A model generated the notes under the pieces. It searched no databases and had not been told where the DNA came from. It saw only the letters and a program-made list of their open reading frames with translations. The position numbers were made by a program, and so were the translations under genes. Positions 1 to 10,944 of a stretch of DNA of 64,000 bases are shown one piece after another (the first letter of the stretch is position 1; each line of letters starts with the position of its first letter). This stretch comes from Ligula intestinalis. Taxonomy: Eukaryota; Platyhelminthes; Cestoda; Diphyllobothriidea; Diphyllobothriidae. The DNA is taken from the NCBI GenBank assembly GCA_036362985.1, contig JAYGXS010000003.1, forward strand, positions 42,699,320 through 42,763,319. Reading direction: 5' to 3'.

Positions 1-180
1 TTCTTCCGGGTGTTCGCCTTCTTCAAAAGACCTTTGGAAGATGACAGATAGGGGTTTGCATAGTTCGACAGCCAGTTCTCGTAATACTAGTGCAGGAATT
101 TTATCTAGCCCAGGTGATTTGGCGGGCTTAAGTTGGAGTAATTCGGCCCTGACTGTGCCTTGTAAAACTTCTATCTATTT
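1..180 (-). pseudogene. LINE reverse transcriptase fragment (CR1/Jockey type), cut by window edge
   Basis: Read on the minus strand, this stretch gives a frame containing SPGLDKIPALVLRELAVE followed by KPLSVIFQRSFEEGEHPEE. These are the motifs before the first palm motif of non-LTR reverse transcriptases of the CR1/Jockey group (compare SPGPDGIPP...LKELA..L..PL..IF..S). It would have copied element RNA at the target site. It runs off the left edge of the window. Its upstream partner lies at 385-768 on the same strand; about 200 bases between them show no RT similarity, so the element is broken by an insertion or rearrangement. Family assignment within non-LTR elements is uncertain. Confidence 0.7.
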
Positions 181-384
181 TGGGGGATGAGGAGGAGGAG
201 GGTGTTAGGGCGGCCTAACGAACAGCCTTAGCAAGCAGTTAGCTTGCAAGCCATAGCCGCACTCCAAGCAGGCTATCGATCAGCCTACACGGACGAATGT
301 ACACAGGCCGTCAATCAATCGATAATACAAATTTCAAGTTGCAGTCAGCCATCGAGTCACCAGCCAATCGCACCAGTGGCCAAT

Positions 385-768
385 CTAGAAGAGAAGCTGA
401 TTTGTTCGTGGACCTAGCTTACACACGTTCGTTGCCCTTAATTTGTTGTACCTTGATTTCTCAAACACTTCTGCTGTTGCACACTTCTTGTCGTGTTCTT
501 CCTTTAGGGACTCACACAAGGCGCTATTGGGCGGTGATATCTCGGCCTGGGCTACGGTTACAACAGACAGTAGAAGTGGGGATATTTGCTGACGGGTAGG
601 CGGACTAGCACCAAAATCATTGGGTTCTCGAGTGTAGACGGACTTAAAGAATTTGGAGAGCAGCGATGTTTTCACCTGGTCGTCAGTCTCAAGTTGTCCG
701 TCTGCAGTTCTTAGGGCAGTGACTAACTCCTGAGATCTTCTTGGGCTACGTATGTAGGCATATAGCAT
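385..768 (-). pseudogene. LINE ORF2 fragment: linker between endonuclease and RT
   Basis: This minus-strand frame of 127 codons begins with YIRSPRRSQELVTALRTADG and then has QLETDDQVKTSLLSKFFKSVYT. That is the typical linker preceding the RT domain of CR1/Jockey LINEs (pattern YIR..R.....V..L....G.L.TDD..K...L..FF.SV.T). Similarity ends near residue 65, and the rest of the frame is unrelated sequence. The fragment belongs with the RT piece at 1-180, from which it is separated by about 200 unrelated bases. No endonuclease domain was seen further upstream (770-1340). It is a dead, truncated copy. Confidence 0.65.
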
Positions 769-770
769 TT

Positions 771-1684
771 GAGGCGTTCCATGGCCTTTTATAGTATGTT
801 AAGTTCGCATTTCTTTCATAGCTTAGCATATTCACTTCTAAAGGTGTGGGATATTGTGAACGTCGGGGTCAACAATGTGGGATACCCATGTAAGCATTAA
901 GGAATTCAAGTTAAGCGAACGAACGTTTTCGATTAATTCATCATCAGGCCAGATAAAAGACGAGAGAACGTGTCCCAACATGTTTAAGCTAGTTGAATAG
1001 AATGAGGCGTGGAAGGTCATAGTGTAAGGGAGAATTTACTAAGGTAAGAACAAGCGTAGTATGTAAGCAATAGGAGGAGTGACTTCCAGACGAGTGCAGC
1101 CCAGAGTCGCATCCCGGCAAGTAGATCACCGGGTCTGGAGGTCTGCAACCGAACAGTAAGTCGTCGGCTCTGGAAGTAAATGAGCGTAAACAAATCGTCC
1201 GCATCTCGGGCACTGGTCTAACCTTAAGAAGTGTTTGGCTAGTGAGACTAGACCGCCTTGAGACAGCCAGACAGGAGTGACATTGAACGGAGGCCTTGAC
1301 TATGGTGTCTTGCGGACGCGTGGTGGTCACGCCAGACATGATCTAGTCCGCGCGGCGTCCGAGGAAAGCATGACTTAGGAAAGGGGTCGCTACAGATGTG
1401 AAGTTTTTGCTTGCATTCCCTTAAGCCATGGGTCGGTAACTTTTTTAACTCAGAGAAACAAGAAAGCAAATATTTGGAAATATATTTCAAAAAGAGCCAA
1501 ATATTATATTTTAAAATAATATTCTATTAAATGCGAGCATAATAAGCCTCTGCATTTATTCTTTTAAATAATTTTCTTCTAATACTAATTGTTCATGTGA
1601 CATCTGGCGTTGCATGGATTCGCTGAGGATTTTATAGTCTAGTCAGTAGTTGGTGAGGTTAAGCTTTATGAAAGCGCTGAGGCT
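771..1684. other. Intergenic, no gene seen
   Basis: Several short frames are open here but none shows a recognisable family or a splice-bounded exon. The stretch 1415-1435 shares a 10-base word (agccatgggt) with the hAT terminus at 4844-4889, but in the orientation that would not make an inverted repeat. The last 300 bases are AT-rich. Confidence 0.4.
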
Positions 1685-3510
1685 TTAATCCGTTAGGCAT
1701 GATGTTATTGTGGACTTGATGTATCTAAGGTGTGAGAATGACTGCTCACATGTATACGTAGCTCCAAACAGGGTCAATACAGCAATACTAACACGCTGCA
1801 GTGTGTTCCAAGTTTTGATTATCAGCTGGTCTTCGGGTTGATTTTTTTAAACTTTCTGTCCACATGTACTTACTTGTCAACTCTGCGTTATGCCTTGTGA
1901 TCCTTTCCAAATCTTCATTGAGTGACTTGAACTTATTCACCCACATGTCTGAGGCCTTCAGGTCAGCCAATTTTTCTTTGAAATCTCTAACGGAGACACC
2001 AGGAATAAAAAGTAGGTAGGCTGTGTTCAGTGAACACTCGGTTGGACGGGTGAAGAATTTAAAAATACAAGTGTGCTCTCAAAATTCTCCAAAGCTTGCT
2101 TCGAACGACTGTAGGAGACTGGATGTGAAGCCAACTAGGTGGTTGAGATCAAAGTTTTGAGTGGACTCACGTACGGTGCATGCATCTTTATATTGTCTTA
2201 AATTTTCAAAATGTAGAAATCAATCTGTTTCAAGATCCACGATAAAGAGTTCAAGCTTATTTTCCAAAGAAAGCGCGGATTGTTGATGGGATAACACTGA
2301 ATTTCCATTGTATTTCAATTTAACGTTAAGTTGGTTCAGATGTTCGGTCATATCTACGAGATAGTAAAACATGAGGAGCCATTCAGTTTCACGATGCTCA
2401 ATGCCCATCATTCAAAGAAACGTTCGTATTTCGTCCAGGCAAGCTGCAAAACGGCTAAGCACATTCTATTTTGACAAAAATATACATTGCTGTGCAAAAT
2501 CAGACCATGTTATTTATTTTCAACTTTATCCAGCAGTGTTCTAAACTGTTGATCATTTGAGGCCCGGGCAACAATAAAGTTGATCACACGAATGACCAAT
2601 GACATCACTTTGCCAAGCTGCCCGTCACATATCTGAGCAAAAAGAGCTTCCTGGTGTAGAATGCAATGGAAACGTAGGATTGGTCTATTTTCATATTCAC
2701 AGATAAGCGCCACAAATCTTTTGTTTTTCCCCACTATAAACGGAGCACCATCAGTACACACTGAGATAAGTTTGTTCATAGGTACACTTGAAAGACTTGA
2801 ATAAATCCTCACCTCTTGTGGACCCTTCTATTAGCAGAACCGCAAGACCTTCGTCGTGCAGTATATCACCAGCGGTATATCTTGCCATCACACTGAACTG
2901 GGCCAAATGGCTTACGTCTGTTGACTCATCCAAAGCCAGGGAAAAGAACGGCGCTGCATTTATACCTTTCACTTGCGTTTCCTCAACGTGGGTTGCCATC
3001 ATGATGGTACGCTCATGAACAGTTTTTTGCCGAAAAAGGCACGTCTTGTATCCGTTTAATTATCTTGCCTTTGTTTGGAAGATCATCAAAAAGTTTATTG
3101 GCTACATCCAGCATAAACGTTTTAGTAAACTCGCCATCTGTGAATGGTTTTCCATTCCTAACTATTGCTGAAGATCCAGCAGAGCTAGCGGAGTTATAGT
3201 CACCTTGCTGTGTTCATACGCGGAGTTGCTTCTGGCTGGTTTGCATTCTGCTCATTAGTTCTTGGCATGCTTTCTCTCGACTATCTCCCGCAGGGTATTT
3301 TGATGCAAACGTACCATGGCGTGTGTTGAAGTGGCGCTTTGCATTCAACCGTTTCATCGATCTAATCTTGTCATTGCATATTAGACACACCACATACTCT
3401 GCTCTCTGGACAAAGCTGAATTCTTCGGCCCATTCGTCCTGAAATGTACAATACTCCTCACCGCTTTCCGTTTCGCCATACTCTTTGTTGCAGAGGTTAA
3501 CTTCAGGCAA
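1685..3510 (-). pseudogene. hAT (Charlie/ZBED-like) transposase, decayed
   Basis: Fragments in different minus-strand frames follow the order of a hAT transposase. A BED-type zinc finger lies near 3340-3420 (VVCLICNDKIRSMKRL, then H-x4-H as HFNTRH). The start of the RNase H-like core is FFSLALDESTDVS near 2910-2970, with the first catalytic Asp. Then come KLISVCTDGAPFIVGK with FHCILHQEALFAQ (2640-2790), DMTEHLNQLNVKL near 2320-2360, and the C-terminal dimerisation motif LFGATYTCEQSFSHLRYIKS at about 1715-1775, ending at TAA 1685-1687. The protein would excise and reinsert its own DNA element. Related sequences include the vertebrate Charlie elements and GTF2IRD2/ZBED5-like domesticated copies. 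Several frame changes make this copy non-functional. Confidence 0.85.
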
Positions 3511-3870
3511 ATGAGAGAGAGAGAGTGTGTGTAGCGTTCAAAGATGTACGATCCGTCTGAGGAAAGAAAGCAGTCAGGTGTTAGGATCGACATATTAGTC
3601 CACAACGCAAGTGTTCGCGAATGAACTGCTTGCTCCGTTTGAGGGTAATAAACACGAGGCACTATATGTAACAAAGCCGCTGGCCTATGCGCGTAAGACA
3701 GCCTTGTCTGCCAGCGTGACAATGACCAAGCTGAGGTCGAGTATGCCAGCTGTCGTGCTTTAGTAGAGCGTGTGTTATTTAGTGAGCCTGTCGCCGCTGT
3801 TGGGACGCAAGGAAAAATGGAAGCAATTGTCGTCGGCAAGTCGGAAAGGGACCAGCCAGGTCAAACCTAG
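3511..3870 (-). other. Upstream part of the hAT element, no separate gene
   Basis: A minus-strand frame is open through 3381-3839, but its overlap with the transposase start lies in another frame and it contains no known motif. A short dinucleotide-rich run (gagagagagagtgtgtgt) lies at about 3514-3532. I read this as 5' flank of the hAT copy. Confidence 0.4.
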
Positions 3871-3899
3871 GGGTGCAGAAACTCCAGAGATTGGTCGAG

Positions 3900-4720
3900 A
3901 TTAAATTGATTTTAATATGCATCTCGGTGGCGGCACGTCATTGGAAGCGGACGGCTACAATGCGTGCCCTCCGCCCCTCGTTCTGCAAGACCCGCTGTCC
4001 CAAAGTCATGCGTTGTCTCAATCAACTGTTCCAATGCTCTCTTGCACTGACACCTCCGTCCCCCCGAGGCTTGACCTCGCAGCTGCGTCTGGGAAACCGG
4101 TAACAGCTGCGTGAACGTCCCCTTTCCTTCGGTTTTCTGGCGGCCCCGAGACCGCCGCCCTGGCGACCGCAGTTTATTCAGTCAAGCACACACATCCGAG
4201 CGCACACGCGCGTCCAAATACCTTAAGGCCATTTAAATACTCCACCCCTCGGCCGATGCAGCAAAGATCTCTGCAGGCGACATCCCCCCGGACAATTGCA
4301 AGACACCAATAACAGAACAAGTGAACCCGCTCCGCAATCCTACTGAATCAGCTGTCACCACTGTCTCAAGCTCTATCAGGTCTGGCTGGGCGCAATCAAC
4401 ATAAGCCCTGGCTTCGCCAGTGGCCACTGCCACCACAGCAGACGCGTCTTCGACCGCGTTCCCACCCGCCCTCAGGGCGGCCAAGGTCTGCTACACCAAA
4501 CCTCCCTATGGTGGATCCATCTCTTCTCCTCTCCATCTGTTTTATTATTACAGAGCAGCCCCTCTTGACTATGCTGCTCCGACTCCTCCTCATCGCCGCC
4601 GGGACTGAGGCCCACCCGGCGGAGTTCCAGATCCACCAAGGGCTACTTGCCTGCCTTCCTGCCACCTAACAGCAATTGGGAGTTCTGTACATAATAAATC
4701 ACCCCTTCTGGTGACTTGCG
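3900..4720 (+). repeat. GC-rich LTR-like segment
   Basis: This block is clearly richer in GC than its surroundings. It has a TATA-like atttaaatac near 4229-4238 and, about 460 bases later, an AATAAA signal at about 4694-4699. This is followed after some 15 bases by ctggtgacttgcgg, which resembles the primer-binding start tggtgac used by Gypsy elements. The order promoter, poly(A) signal, PBS-like site is what a plus-strand LTR with adjoining leader would give. No matching second LTR and no gag or pol lie next to it. It sits between the hAT transposase and the hAT terminus, so it may be a later insertion into that element. Confidence 0.35.
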
Positions 4721-4843
4721 GCTTTTAACTTCCAATCTGGGATTTAGCCTGATGATTGTAGCGATCCGAGTACAGCCCACTCCTTAGACCCCTAAAGAGT
4801 AACCAAAATCTGAAGTTCCTGATAGAGTCATACGCGATCATCA

Positions 4844-4889
4844 AAGGAGCCATATAGGGCTTGCGAGCCATGGGTTGCCGACCCCGGCC
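4844..4889 (-). mobile_element. hAT/Charlie-type element terminus
   Basis: Read on the plus strand this is ggagccatatagggcttgcg followed by agccatgggttgccgacccc. Such a series of complementary short words ending in ttgccgacccc is characteristic of Charlie-type hAT ends (element start caggggtcggcaacc). Orientation puts the element to the left, agreeing with the minus-strand transposase at 1685-3510. I did not find a convincing matching end on the other side of the transposase. Confidence 0.6.
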
Positions 4890-5637
4890 CTAAGCGTTTA
4901 TCTGAGCCGGTTAGCCTGTAACACCCCCAAAAACGATTTCTTTTTCAAGAGAAGCCTGCAAGTTCGTGTTTATCCAAGTTGGGAGAGTTGTGTTTGTTTT
5001 TCTTCTGAGATGAAAATTAAGGTAAATAATTTTTTTCAGTGTAAAGTTAAAGGTCTGTGGCGGATGGCTATAATGACTGCCCACCCCCCTTCGTTCTTCA
5101 ATGCCCGCGGCCGTCAACGTCATTTGTCTTTGCAGTGATCGTTTCCTCGGTGGCCCAGCCCTAATCGTGACAGGCTTTGGCCACAGGAAAGACCAATTGA
5201 CTTGGATTATTTCCCCGTCTTTGATTTTCAGTCCCTTTATCCCACTACCAATTCTTCGCCTCGGTTCTATCCTTAAATCGCTCATTTTCAGCCGCTTCCT
5301 CGGTTCGTAGTCTGGCTTGTGCGAACTTCTAAGGTCGTTTTCCTGCCGGCTGACTTGATGCTTAGGCCTCGTTATCTAAAATAACTTTAAGAGGCCTTGG
5401 GTTCGTTTTGTATGTTGCGGCCTTGGTCTACTTTACCTAGTTAGAAAACTTTATCGGCTGTGAAAACTGCCCCATACCGCAGGACCACACTGGCGTATTC
5501 ATAAATACGATCAAAATCATGCTCCACTTGTTCCGTTTTACAAACGTACGTGGACTCTGAAGCACTCTTTATCACAATGTTTTGCTTGCGGTTTGTGAGT
5601 GAGTTCCGTATTGCCTCACCTTCGCCAGAGATAAGTA
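4890..5637. other. Intergenic, nothing recognised
   Basis: Frames are open on both strands (4911-5285 on the minus strand is the longest) but none matches a family I know, and no tandem or inverted structure is evident. Confidence 0.3.
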
Positions 5638-6097
5638 TTGTGGAGACGAAAAGTGCACGCTATTTGAGTAATGGTCACCGGCCGGCCGCACACTCCCCGA
5701 GCACACGTGGAGCCCCCGTGCACTCACGGCGGTCGGCGAAAAGGGCCGCCCGGAGTACGCCCTGCCCACATACCAGACGCTTACGCATATGCCGTGAGCC
5801 AAGAAAGCCAGACGACCACCCACATAGCAGGCGCCGTAGCCGTAGTCAAGATTATTCCAGAATGGCTGGGAGCAGGCCATACGCTAGGAATATTCTGTAA
5901 AGACCGGAGCCGTATAACTATGCCGGAGTTGACAGGCTAAAGGACGCCGACTCGGACGGACTATCAGAATCCGACGACTTAACAGACCCCGCACGCCACA
6001 AAGTCTTTGTGTACGGTTGAATAAAGCCATTGCCTATCAGGACCGCCCCTTGCCTTCTTCTACCTACTAGTCGGGTTGGAAATACTGGCCTATAGCA
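5638..6097 (+). repeat. LTR (5' type) of a Ty3/Gypsy element, followed by a primer binding site
   Basis: The proposed LTR starts with tgtggagacg, has AATAAA at 6020-6025, and ends tatagca. It is followed at once by actggcgacaccgaagtaac (6098-6117). That site resembles the tRNA-Trp-type primer binding site of CsRn1-like elements and is close to those found in this window at 52374-52393 and near 59043. The LTR is GC-rich, like the segment at 3900-4720. No gag follows; family A repeat begins within 50 bases, so only the 5' LTR and PBS remain. The left boundary is inferred from the TG start and usual LTR size. Confidence 0.45.
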
Positions 6098-6117
6098 ACT
6101 GGCGACACCGAAGTAAC
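6098..6117 (+). other. Primer binding site (tRNA-Trp type)
   Basis: actggcgacaccgaagtaac directly follows the LTR-like segment. It differs in a few bases from tggcgaccccgacgtgat, the tRNA-Trp-complementary site known for the CsRn1 family. Confidence 0.5.
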
Positions 6118-6129
6118 TGGGCTATTACA

Positions 6130-6967
6130 ATAGGCTTATTTGGGACGCTGGGATGGAAATGTTTAGAGCTGGCTTCGTACTGGCCCCGTCCTGCATTAGT
6201 TGCGTGCTTCAATGACTTGTATGTAGGCTGAGCATAGCACTAACTTATTTTTTCTGGTACACTATCCGAGCCGACTTTACTAGGAAGTGGAGTTGTACGA
6301 TCTTCTTCCAGAATAAGAAAGGATTTTTTCTTGTGGTTTTTAACGGGTTGTTTAGTGGGCCCGCTGGTTTGCTCACTATCAAGGATTTCGAGGTGATAGC
6401 TACCATCTTCGCGGCCCGAGGTCACGGTGCCTTTTCACTTTCCTCACTTGATGCTATGCTTGTTTCTCTCAAGTTCAGACACTGCTTATCTCTCCTCTTT
6501 AGGGGGAAAGTGAGGAGATTTCTTCAACTCCTTAATCTTCATTTTTAAACTATTTACCTCCGTCTCCAGGTTCGTAAATTTGTGAAGAAACGTTAGGTAT
6601 GATATGCAAGCTTCATCTTCATAAGTTGCATCCCTTAAACGTTTGAGAGTTTTTGTCCTTTTGGCGGGAGGCTTTTTAAAAACACTTCTAGACGGCTTTT
6701 TGCAGTTGATAACTGAATTTGATAATCGTGACCGTGTGCTTCCATAGTCCAGTCGTTACGGCGTTCGACCTCATACAGAGACGTCCGGGGTTCGAACCTG
6801 GCTGGTGGACAGCCCGTTTTCCCCTGTTGGGAAGAGTTCAGGAGTTGGAATCCTGGCAATGGCGAATATATTAGTCCCTCTTGCAGGGCTGGATCACGCA
6901 AGCTTACATTTCTCATGCCTTTAGTGACCATATGTGAAGTTTGCACTAGAACCTATAGAAGTGGAAC
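6130..6967 (-). repeat. Dispersed repeat family A, copy 1 (left part), with decayed coiled-coil ORF
   Basis: This block is similar to 35480-36195 and, in its right half, to 40500-40865. On the minus strand a frame at about 6490-6665 reads PPAKRTKTLKRLRDATYEDE and continues into FTNLETEVNSLKMKIKELKK, a basic stretch followed by leucine-spaced heptads. The same basic motif occurs in copy 3 (KRTKSLKSLRDETYKDE, near 40530-40580) and the heptads in copy 2 (NLEKVVNNLRLEMEELK, near 36105-36170). A nucleic-acid-binding coiled-coil protein, such as an ORF1-type protein of a retroelement, is a possible source, but I cannot name the family. The copy is cut at 6967/8524 by the LTR element and resumes at 8524. 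Confidence 0.6.
6743..6805 (+). repeat. tRNA-like module (SINE-type pol III boxes)
   Basis: An A-box-like tagtccagtcgttacgg is followed about 35 bases later by a clear B box, ggggttcgaacctgg. The same module, more diverged, occurs at the same place in family A copy 3 (40655-40720). It is therefore part of the repeat, or an old SINE carried by it. It does not fold into a complete tRNA by eye. Confidence 0.5.
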
Positions 6968-7361
6968 TATAGGAGCTAAGGCTACGACGGTTACGGCCTT
7001 AACACCTACAATCTTCCAGACCCTGGTTCCTTAGGAGATTGGAGAGAAGACGGTGGAAAGGCGAGAGTCGACGGAACCAGCGAGGCCGGAATTCCAAGTG
7101 TCATCTCACCGCAGGCCTCGTGGGCATCATGCAAGAAGACAAAGACAGAGCGCGTTCAATTGCAAGGTCGGCCTGTGATTGGTTGTGTTGGCGCATGGCT
7201 GGCAAGGCGAGACTGGGTGCGTTCGTAAGTGGCTTAGATCATTGAGCGAGAACGGACAGGGGGTGCGAGACTTGGCACCTGGCCGCAGGCAGCATTAGCG
7301 CGCAGGGCAAAGGCGCTGTCCGTCAGCTCTTGGGTTCCAATTGGCTGCTAGGGCCACTACA
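6968..7361 (-). repeat. 3' LTR of the short LTR element
   Basis: This copy is 394 bases, against 506 in the other LTR. It lacks one internal block of about 111 bases, present at about 8126-8236 in the 5' LTR. The related LTR piece at 51586-51766 contains that block, so this copy has suffered a deletion. Confidence 0.85.
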
Positions 7362-7997
7362 AGTGCTCCCCTCAAAGACGGAAATCCATTGATGAAAGAA
7401 ATGGAACGAAGGAAGGTTAGTAAAGGATAGGGAAGGAGGTACGTACCAACGGCAGGGTTCAAACAGCTGGTGTTCGTGTGGTTGGCTTGCGAGGGGTGGG
7501 TAGTGCCGCCAGTGCCGCTTGGGAGGAGGAAATGTCATCTCGCGTCCGCGGGGGCAACTGGGTGTGCGGTAGGAGGAAAGTTCTCGACTACGCGTGCATC
7601 GGCATCTTGTAGGAGATTAGTTATCTCAACTACGTAGGAGGGAGGTTGGTTGGCTGCATTGAACTTCGACGGCAAATCAGTATGCCGTGTTAGTGTTCGC
7701 TGAAAGGAGGAAGGGGTACCGTTGGCAGTAGAAGAAGGATCTGAGTTTAGAAAGGAGGTCTGGGTATTGGCACCCATAGGGGGAAACTGCTCCGTGGGAT
7801 GGGGAAGGAACCAGAGCCTTAGGTCCGTAGGCTGTGAGCGATTGAGCATCTCCCTCGGGCTTCACGACAGGGTGTCGGTAATGAAATTCTCCATTTCGCG
7901 GCCAAATGAGATGACAAAGGAGAAATTCAGTTAAAGGCGAGGGAGGAGTGATGATGATTAAGCTCGGCCACATCAGAAGTTTAGTTGAGAGTTCATC

Positions 7998-8017
7998 TCA
8001 CGATTGGGGTCACCAGT
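7998..8017 (-). other. Primer binding site of the short LTR element
   Basis: On the minus strand actggtgaccccaatcgtga directly follows the LTR end ctcctata. tRNA-Trp is the inferred primer, by analogy with the CsRn1 family. Confidence 0.65.
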
Positions 8018-8523
8018 TATAGGAGCTAAGGCTACGACGGTTATGGCCTTAACACCTACAATCTTCCAGACCCTGGTTCCTTAGGAGATTGGAGAGAAGA
8101 CGGTGGAAAGGCGAGAGTCGACGGAACAGTGTATTGCTTACAGAAGAGATAAGGGGAAGGTTGCCAGTAGGTCTTGCAGGGCGTACGACCGCGAGGCCCG
8201 TAGGACAGGGCGGCGTCACCGGCCGCCGCCGCCGCGACCAGCGAGGCCGGAATTCCAAGTGTCATCTCACCGCAGGCCTCGTGGGCATCATGCCAGAAGC
8301 CAGAGACAGAGCGCGTTCAATTGCAAGGTCGGCCTGTGATTGGTTGTGTTGGCCCATGGCTGGCAAGGCGAGACTGGGTGCGTTCGTAAGTGGCTTAGAT
8401 CATTGAGCGAGAACGGACAGGGGGTGCCGAGACTTGGCACCTGGCCGCAGGCAGCATTAGCGCGCAGGGCAAAGGCGCTGTCCGTCAGCTCTTGGGTTCC
8501 AATTGGCTGCTAGGGCCACTACA
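8018..8523 (-). repeat. 5' LTR of the short LTR element
   Basis: It is the full-length LTR copy, aligned with 6968-7361 except for the extra 111 bases. A short ccgccgccgccg run lies at about 8221-8235. Confidence 0.85.
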
Positions 8524-8527
8524 GAAC

Positions 8528-8800
8528 GATAGTTGAAAAACTTACTATAAACAAAATGAAGACGATAGCTCTGACACGATAGTGCAACGACTATCAATGT
8601 TTACAAGAACAGCTCAGCCTTTTTAGTAGTTTTAGCTATATAGTACGACGATGGAAGAGTCTTCCCGGGCGAAGAAGCAGTAGAAACGGCGGATGATAGA
8701 ATTCGATCAATCCGAAATTTTGCAGGAGTCAGCTTAGACCTAAGTCATAGACATTTTAAATCACTTGGAGGTCGATTTCGAAGTGTGCCGCGTGAACAAA
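8528..8800 (-). repeat. Dispersed repeat family A, copy 1 (right part)
   Basis: The stretch around 8610-8700 (agctcagcctttttagtag, gaagcagtagaaacggcgg) matches 41270-41370 in copy 3. This confirms that the LTR element split one older repeat. Similarity continues in patches to about 8800, where both copies have ggaggtcga. Confidence 0.6.
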
Positions 8801-10940
8801 TCACAACCTCCTGAGACACCTCAATGCAAAAGTCAAAAATTCCCATTCTACTTCATCTGCCTGTTTTTCCCGCGTCACTCATCGTGTCCACTGTTAGGAA
8901 AACGCAAGTGTACAAGTGTGACGAATGAACCTTGAAAAGTTACGGAATTCCAACCATATTGTGAGAGTCTTCCTTCAAGAACCAAAACACCGGCTGTTTT
9001 CTCTCCTTTCGGACGCTTGTTAACAACATCACCGGCAAACTTATTCTTTCTGTGTCTAACTCGATGAAACTCTACTGCATTTGACACGCTCTGCGATCTT
9101 TCCAATCTTCGAACTCAGACAACAATGAAACTTTTCATTGACTGATTTGTCTGGCTCCAAATTTACTGGGATGCACTATCTCGCACACAACCTTTCCGCT
9201 CACACCAACGTGCCAATTCACAGGCACACGTTGGGGAGTTCACTTCAACACACCGTCAAACTACATCTCTGCAAAGGTCACAGCATCAGTCTTGCCATAT
9301 TTTCGAGCAGCATCGGTCGCCATCGACACATTCCCAAATCGGCATCTGCACTTGACTTACCCATGCATTTCATCGTTAACCACAATGTCGACACCTCACT
9401 TTGGTCGGTGTTGGGAAGGGGGGAGCTTTATCGCCAGCACCAAGCCCGCAAATCGTCACATAACTTCACCCATCTACCTCCTTCTAGGACAACCAATCAT
9501 AGGTGCCGTGGACTGCTATTGGCCAAGTAGTTGTTCAAGCGGCCAGTGACTCAATTTCACATGACGTTTAGTCATTCATACCCACAGCACGCTAACAGAC
9601 AGATGCACGCGTGCAGGACCCAGACCAGCCGCGCGTCGGACCATCGCTAAGTTTCTGCGCACAGTAAACAATTCCTCCTTGTCTTACGCCTCTTCTTCCT
9701 GTACGAAACTGGGCACGATAATTGTAGTGCTACGAGCAAACTCACGGATTAAACCCCTACACCTCTCACACATGTGTAACCTATCCATCTGAAGACCACG
9801 GCGTCCCCATAGAAAATGTGATAGGCGACCGTATTCAGCTAAGGTGAGCACATTTACAACAATTGCGCCAGAAATGGCTTTGCGACCATTTCAGTTTAAT
9901 TAAAGGACCAAATAGGACGTTTCTTTTATAATTTAACAAAGACAACGAGGGCCTGGATGGGGGGGGGGGTTAAAATGAACGAACTCAGTACGTTTCTTTT
10001 CTACATAGATCAATCAAATATGCCATTGTCCCCGAGTACCAGTTAAGCGTCATATGAGTTGAAAGCCCGACTTAAAACGGTGGTACCATAACAGAGGGGT
10101 CCCGAATTGCTTTTAGCATCCAATGCTTAACTTTGAGAGTGCAGTGAATTTAACCCTAATTTTAAAACCCAGAGAGAGGCCTTGAATGAAGTATGAGATC
10201 ATGAGATCTCATGGCGTGGCGTTCTAGGAGGAAGTAGCCACTGTGGTTATTAAAATACCGCTAACTAGTTCAAATATAAGTTTATACTGGAGAGTCAAGT
10301 AACACTCTATATTCAAAAACTTCGAGGACCCATCTCATAAGAAAGACGGTTATCCAAGACCTACGGTCTACCGGGTCAACTGCCAGAGAAACAAAGTCTT
10401 AAAAAGGACCCATCTTGGGTCCTACTAAAGAGTTACGACAGAGAATATTCTAGAAGCGATGGACATGACGGCGGAAGGGAACAGGATCATGTCACTCTCC
10501 ATAGTACAATTGGCCAATCTGCTTAATCAGTGTATGCATGCAGTCAGCTAACCAATCAACATAGAACGCAACACCGAACAAACTTGCGGTATTTTTTCAT
10601 GTGTGCAAATAAATCAACAGCTGGCAAATTTTTTTGAATTTGCACAGCCAATTTTCTGTATCAGCTTAAATGACAAAACTCCGAGGTTACTAATACACGC
10701 TGATGTAAAACTACACCAAACTTGAAGTTTGGGCCAATATCTCGTTCTACTGGGTGATTGCAGAACAAAAGACGTACTTAGATTGTTCTGGCTGTAAGCG
10801 TTTCGACATTTAAGATGAAATTTGATGAAATTTTACTCGACGATTATATATTTAATCAAGATCAATGACTGGTATAATATGTTTATGATGTTATATAAAC
10901 ATGCGAATGTTTGGCTAAGGAAGAAGGATTGTCCAGCAAC
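8801..10940. other. Intergenic, no gene recognised
   Basis: A plus-strand frame at 9138-9530 (130 codons) and a minus-strand frame at 8875-9105 are open but match nothing I know. A 13-base G run lies at about 9958-9970. Past 9550 the sequence is AT-rich with no long frames. Confidence 0.4.
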
Positions 10941-10944
10941 ACAC

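Larger units (their letters stand above)
6968..8523 (-). mobile_element. Short non-autonomous LTR retrotransposon (TRIM-like)
   Basis: Two direct repeats, 6968-7361 and 8018-8523, start with tgtagtgg and end with ctcctata when read on the minus strand. Next to the right-hand (5') LTR is actggtgaccccaatcgtga (8017-7998, minus), a tRNA-Trp-type primer site. Next to the left-hand (3') LTR is a purine-rich gaggggag (about 7366-7373, minus). GAAC flanks both ends (6964-6967 and 8524-8527) as a 4-bp target duplication. The 656-base interior (7362-8017) holds two overlapping minus-strand frames of about 100 codons without gag, protease, RT or integrase motifs. LTR ends and primer site match those of CsRn1-like Gypsy elements, which presumably supply the enzymes. 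It lies inside an older copy of family A. Confidence 0.85.

Noticed and set aside
1415..1440. Possible left end of the hAT element (agccatgggtcggtaac)
   Set aside because: Orientation is the same as the right end, not inverted, and the match is short.
7535..7973. Two minus-strand frames inside the short LTR element as a possible gag
   Set aside because: They overlap in different frames and show no capsid pattern or CCHC knuckle.
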